From Verrucomicrobiota bacterium (GTDB lineage Bacteria > Verrucomicrobiota > Verrucomicrobiia > Chthoniobacterales > UBA10450): a stretch of 6,209 bases of DNA. The translations under genes were made by a program, and so were the position numbers. The notes below the pieces were generated by a model. That model saw only the letters and a list, made by a program, of their open reading frames with translations, ran no database searches and was not told where the DNA came from. The DNA is taken from assembly GCA_003218815.1 (NCBI GenBank), contig QHON01000063.1, forward strand, positions 1 to 6,209, read 5' to 3'. Each line of letters opens with the position of its first letter. Position 1 is the first letter of the stretch. Shown here piece after piece: positions 5,854 to 6,209 of the stretch.

Positions 5854-6209
5854 TCATTGGATCTCCTTCAATAATTCCGCAGCCAGACGCTCACCTTCGT
5901 CACACGAACCTTCAACTTTGCCTGAGCGTGGCGCGTCTGATCCGTCCCGGAACAGTTGCGCGCGCATATTCATGATCCCGTTTTTGGTTGTCGCCAAAAC
6001 GCCGACGGGCGAATTGCAGTCGCCTTGGAGCAAACGGAGAAACTCGCGCTCCGCTCGCAAACAAAGCAACGTCTCGTGATCGTTCACAGGACTGAAAATA
6101 GCCCTTATGCTTTCATTATCGGCACGAATTTGAAGCGCGATGATCCCCTGCCCGCCCGCGGGAAGAAAAATTTCGCACGGAAGAACCTCAATAAAGAACT
6201 GCTGGCCTT
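5854..6209 (-). CDS. hemC: Porphobilinogen deaminase (hydroxymethylbilane synthase), C-terminal part
   Basis: Joins four porphobilinogens into hydroxymethylbilane in the cytoplasm, the substrate of the HemD half of the next gene. The frame is open to the right edge, so the gene begins outside; the GTG at 6087 is only an internal Val. Visible are CEIFLPAGGQGIIALQIR (6177-6124), corresponding to the LPAxGQGALxIExR motif, then NDHETLLCLRAEREFLRLL and the cofactor-binding Cys in LQGDCNSPVGV. This Cys anchors the dipyrromethane cofactor. Only 53 residues follow it, against about 71 in E. coli HemC as I remember it; the protein ends AAELLKEIQ, without the last helix segment that usually reads GAREIL. 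It may be naturally short or C-terminally trimmed. Its stop overlaps an ATG as ATGA, implying coupling to a downstream gene. Confidence 0.95.
   Translation of the reverse strand, partial: GQQFFIEVLPCEIFLPAGGQGIIALQIRADNESIRAIFSPVNDHETLLCLRAEREFLRLLQGDCNSPVGVLATTKNGIMNMRAQLFRDGSDAPRSGKVEGSCDEGERLAAELLKEIQ
5855..5872 (-). promoter_or_regulatory. SD and ATGA-coupled start relic at the hemC end
   Basis: On the minus strand AAGGAG precedes an ATG (5857-5855) by 5 nt. This ATG overlaps the hemC TGA as ATGA, the usual layout of translational coupling. The ATG is exactly 37 codons upstream of, and in frame with, the Met at 5746 of cobA-hemD, but the frame reads ATG AGG AGG TGA and stops. It looks like a former cobA-hemD start separated from its gene by the palindromic element. 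Confidence 0.5.

Noticed and set aside
5801..6079. 92-residue plus-strand ORF opposite hemC
   Set aside because: It is antisense to recognisable HemC motifs and starts inside the palindromic element.
1..6209. CRISPR array, tRNA/rRNA gene, transposase or phage genes
   Set aside because: None seen on either strand: no regularly spaced repeats, no cloverleaf or rRNA-like sequence, and every long frame with real motifs is housekeeping.

Overview
The window looks like ordinary chromosome from a Gram-negative-type bacterium. The best guess is Verrucomicrobiota, perhaps a soil Spartobacteria/Chthoniobacterales lineage. The grounds are moderate to high GC, a fused SecDF with an extra N-terminal membrane segment, the tgt-yajC-secDF order, and the style of the proteins. 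This placement is inference; nothing here is diagnostic.

Left half, plus strand: the 3' part of tgt (queuosine tRNA modification, cut by the window edge), then yajC, then a single fused secDF. This is the classical tgt-yajC-secD-secF cluster: a tRNA-modifying enzyme next to the SecDF-YajC accessory complex of the Sec translocon. The 48-nt yajC-secDF gap carries a heptanucleotide tandem repeat and a possible 14-codon leader ORF whose stop overlaps the secDF start as ATGA. After a short gap with a candidate promoter comes rpsU (bS21), with the clearest Shine-Dalgarno of the plus-strand genes. A long hairpin starts right after the rpsU stop and separates it from the convergent gene.

Right half, minus strand: a tetrapyrrole operon, hemC (3' part only) followed by a fused cobA-hemD. 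HemC makes hydroxymethylbilane. The HemD half cyclises it to uroporphyrinogen III. The CobA half methylates that to precorrin-2, the branch point to siroheme and cobalamin.

The most interesting structure is an 88-bp composite palindrome at 5763-5850 between hemC and cobA-hemD. It consists of two inverted 32-nt copies of one hairpin unit around a 24-nt centre with its own small hairpin. In the 27-nt core, all six differences between the copies fall into three compensating base pairs. This resembles a REP doublet (REPIN). It sits just after an ATGA-coupled, SD-preceded ATG at the end of hemC that is in frame with cobA-hemD. The simplest reading is that the element landed in the first codons of cobA-hemD and forced initiation downstream. 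A second candidate for an in-gene palindromic insertion is a roughly 20-residue extra segment in Tgt, encoded by GC-rich palindromic DNA.
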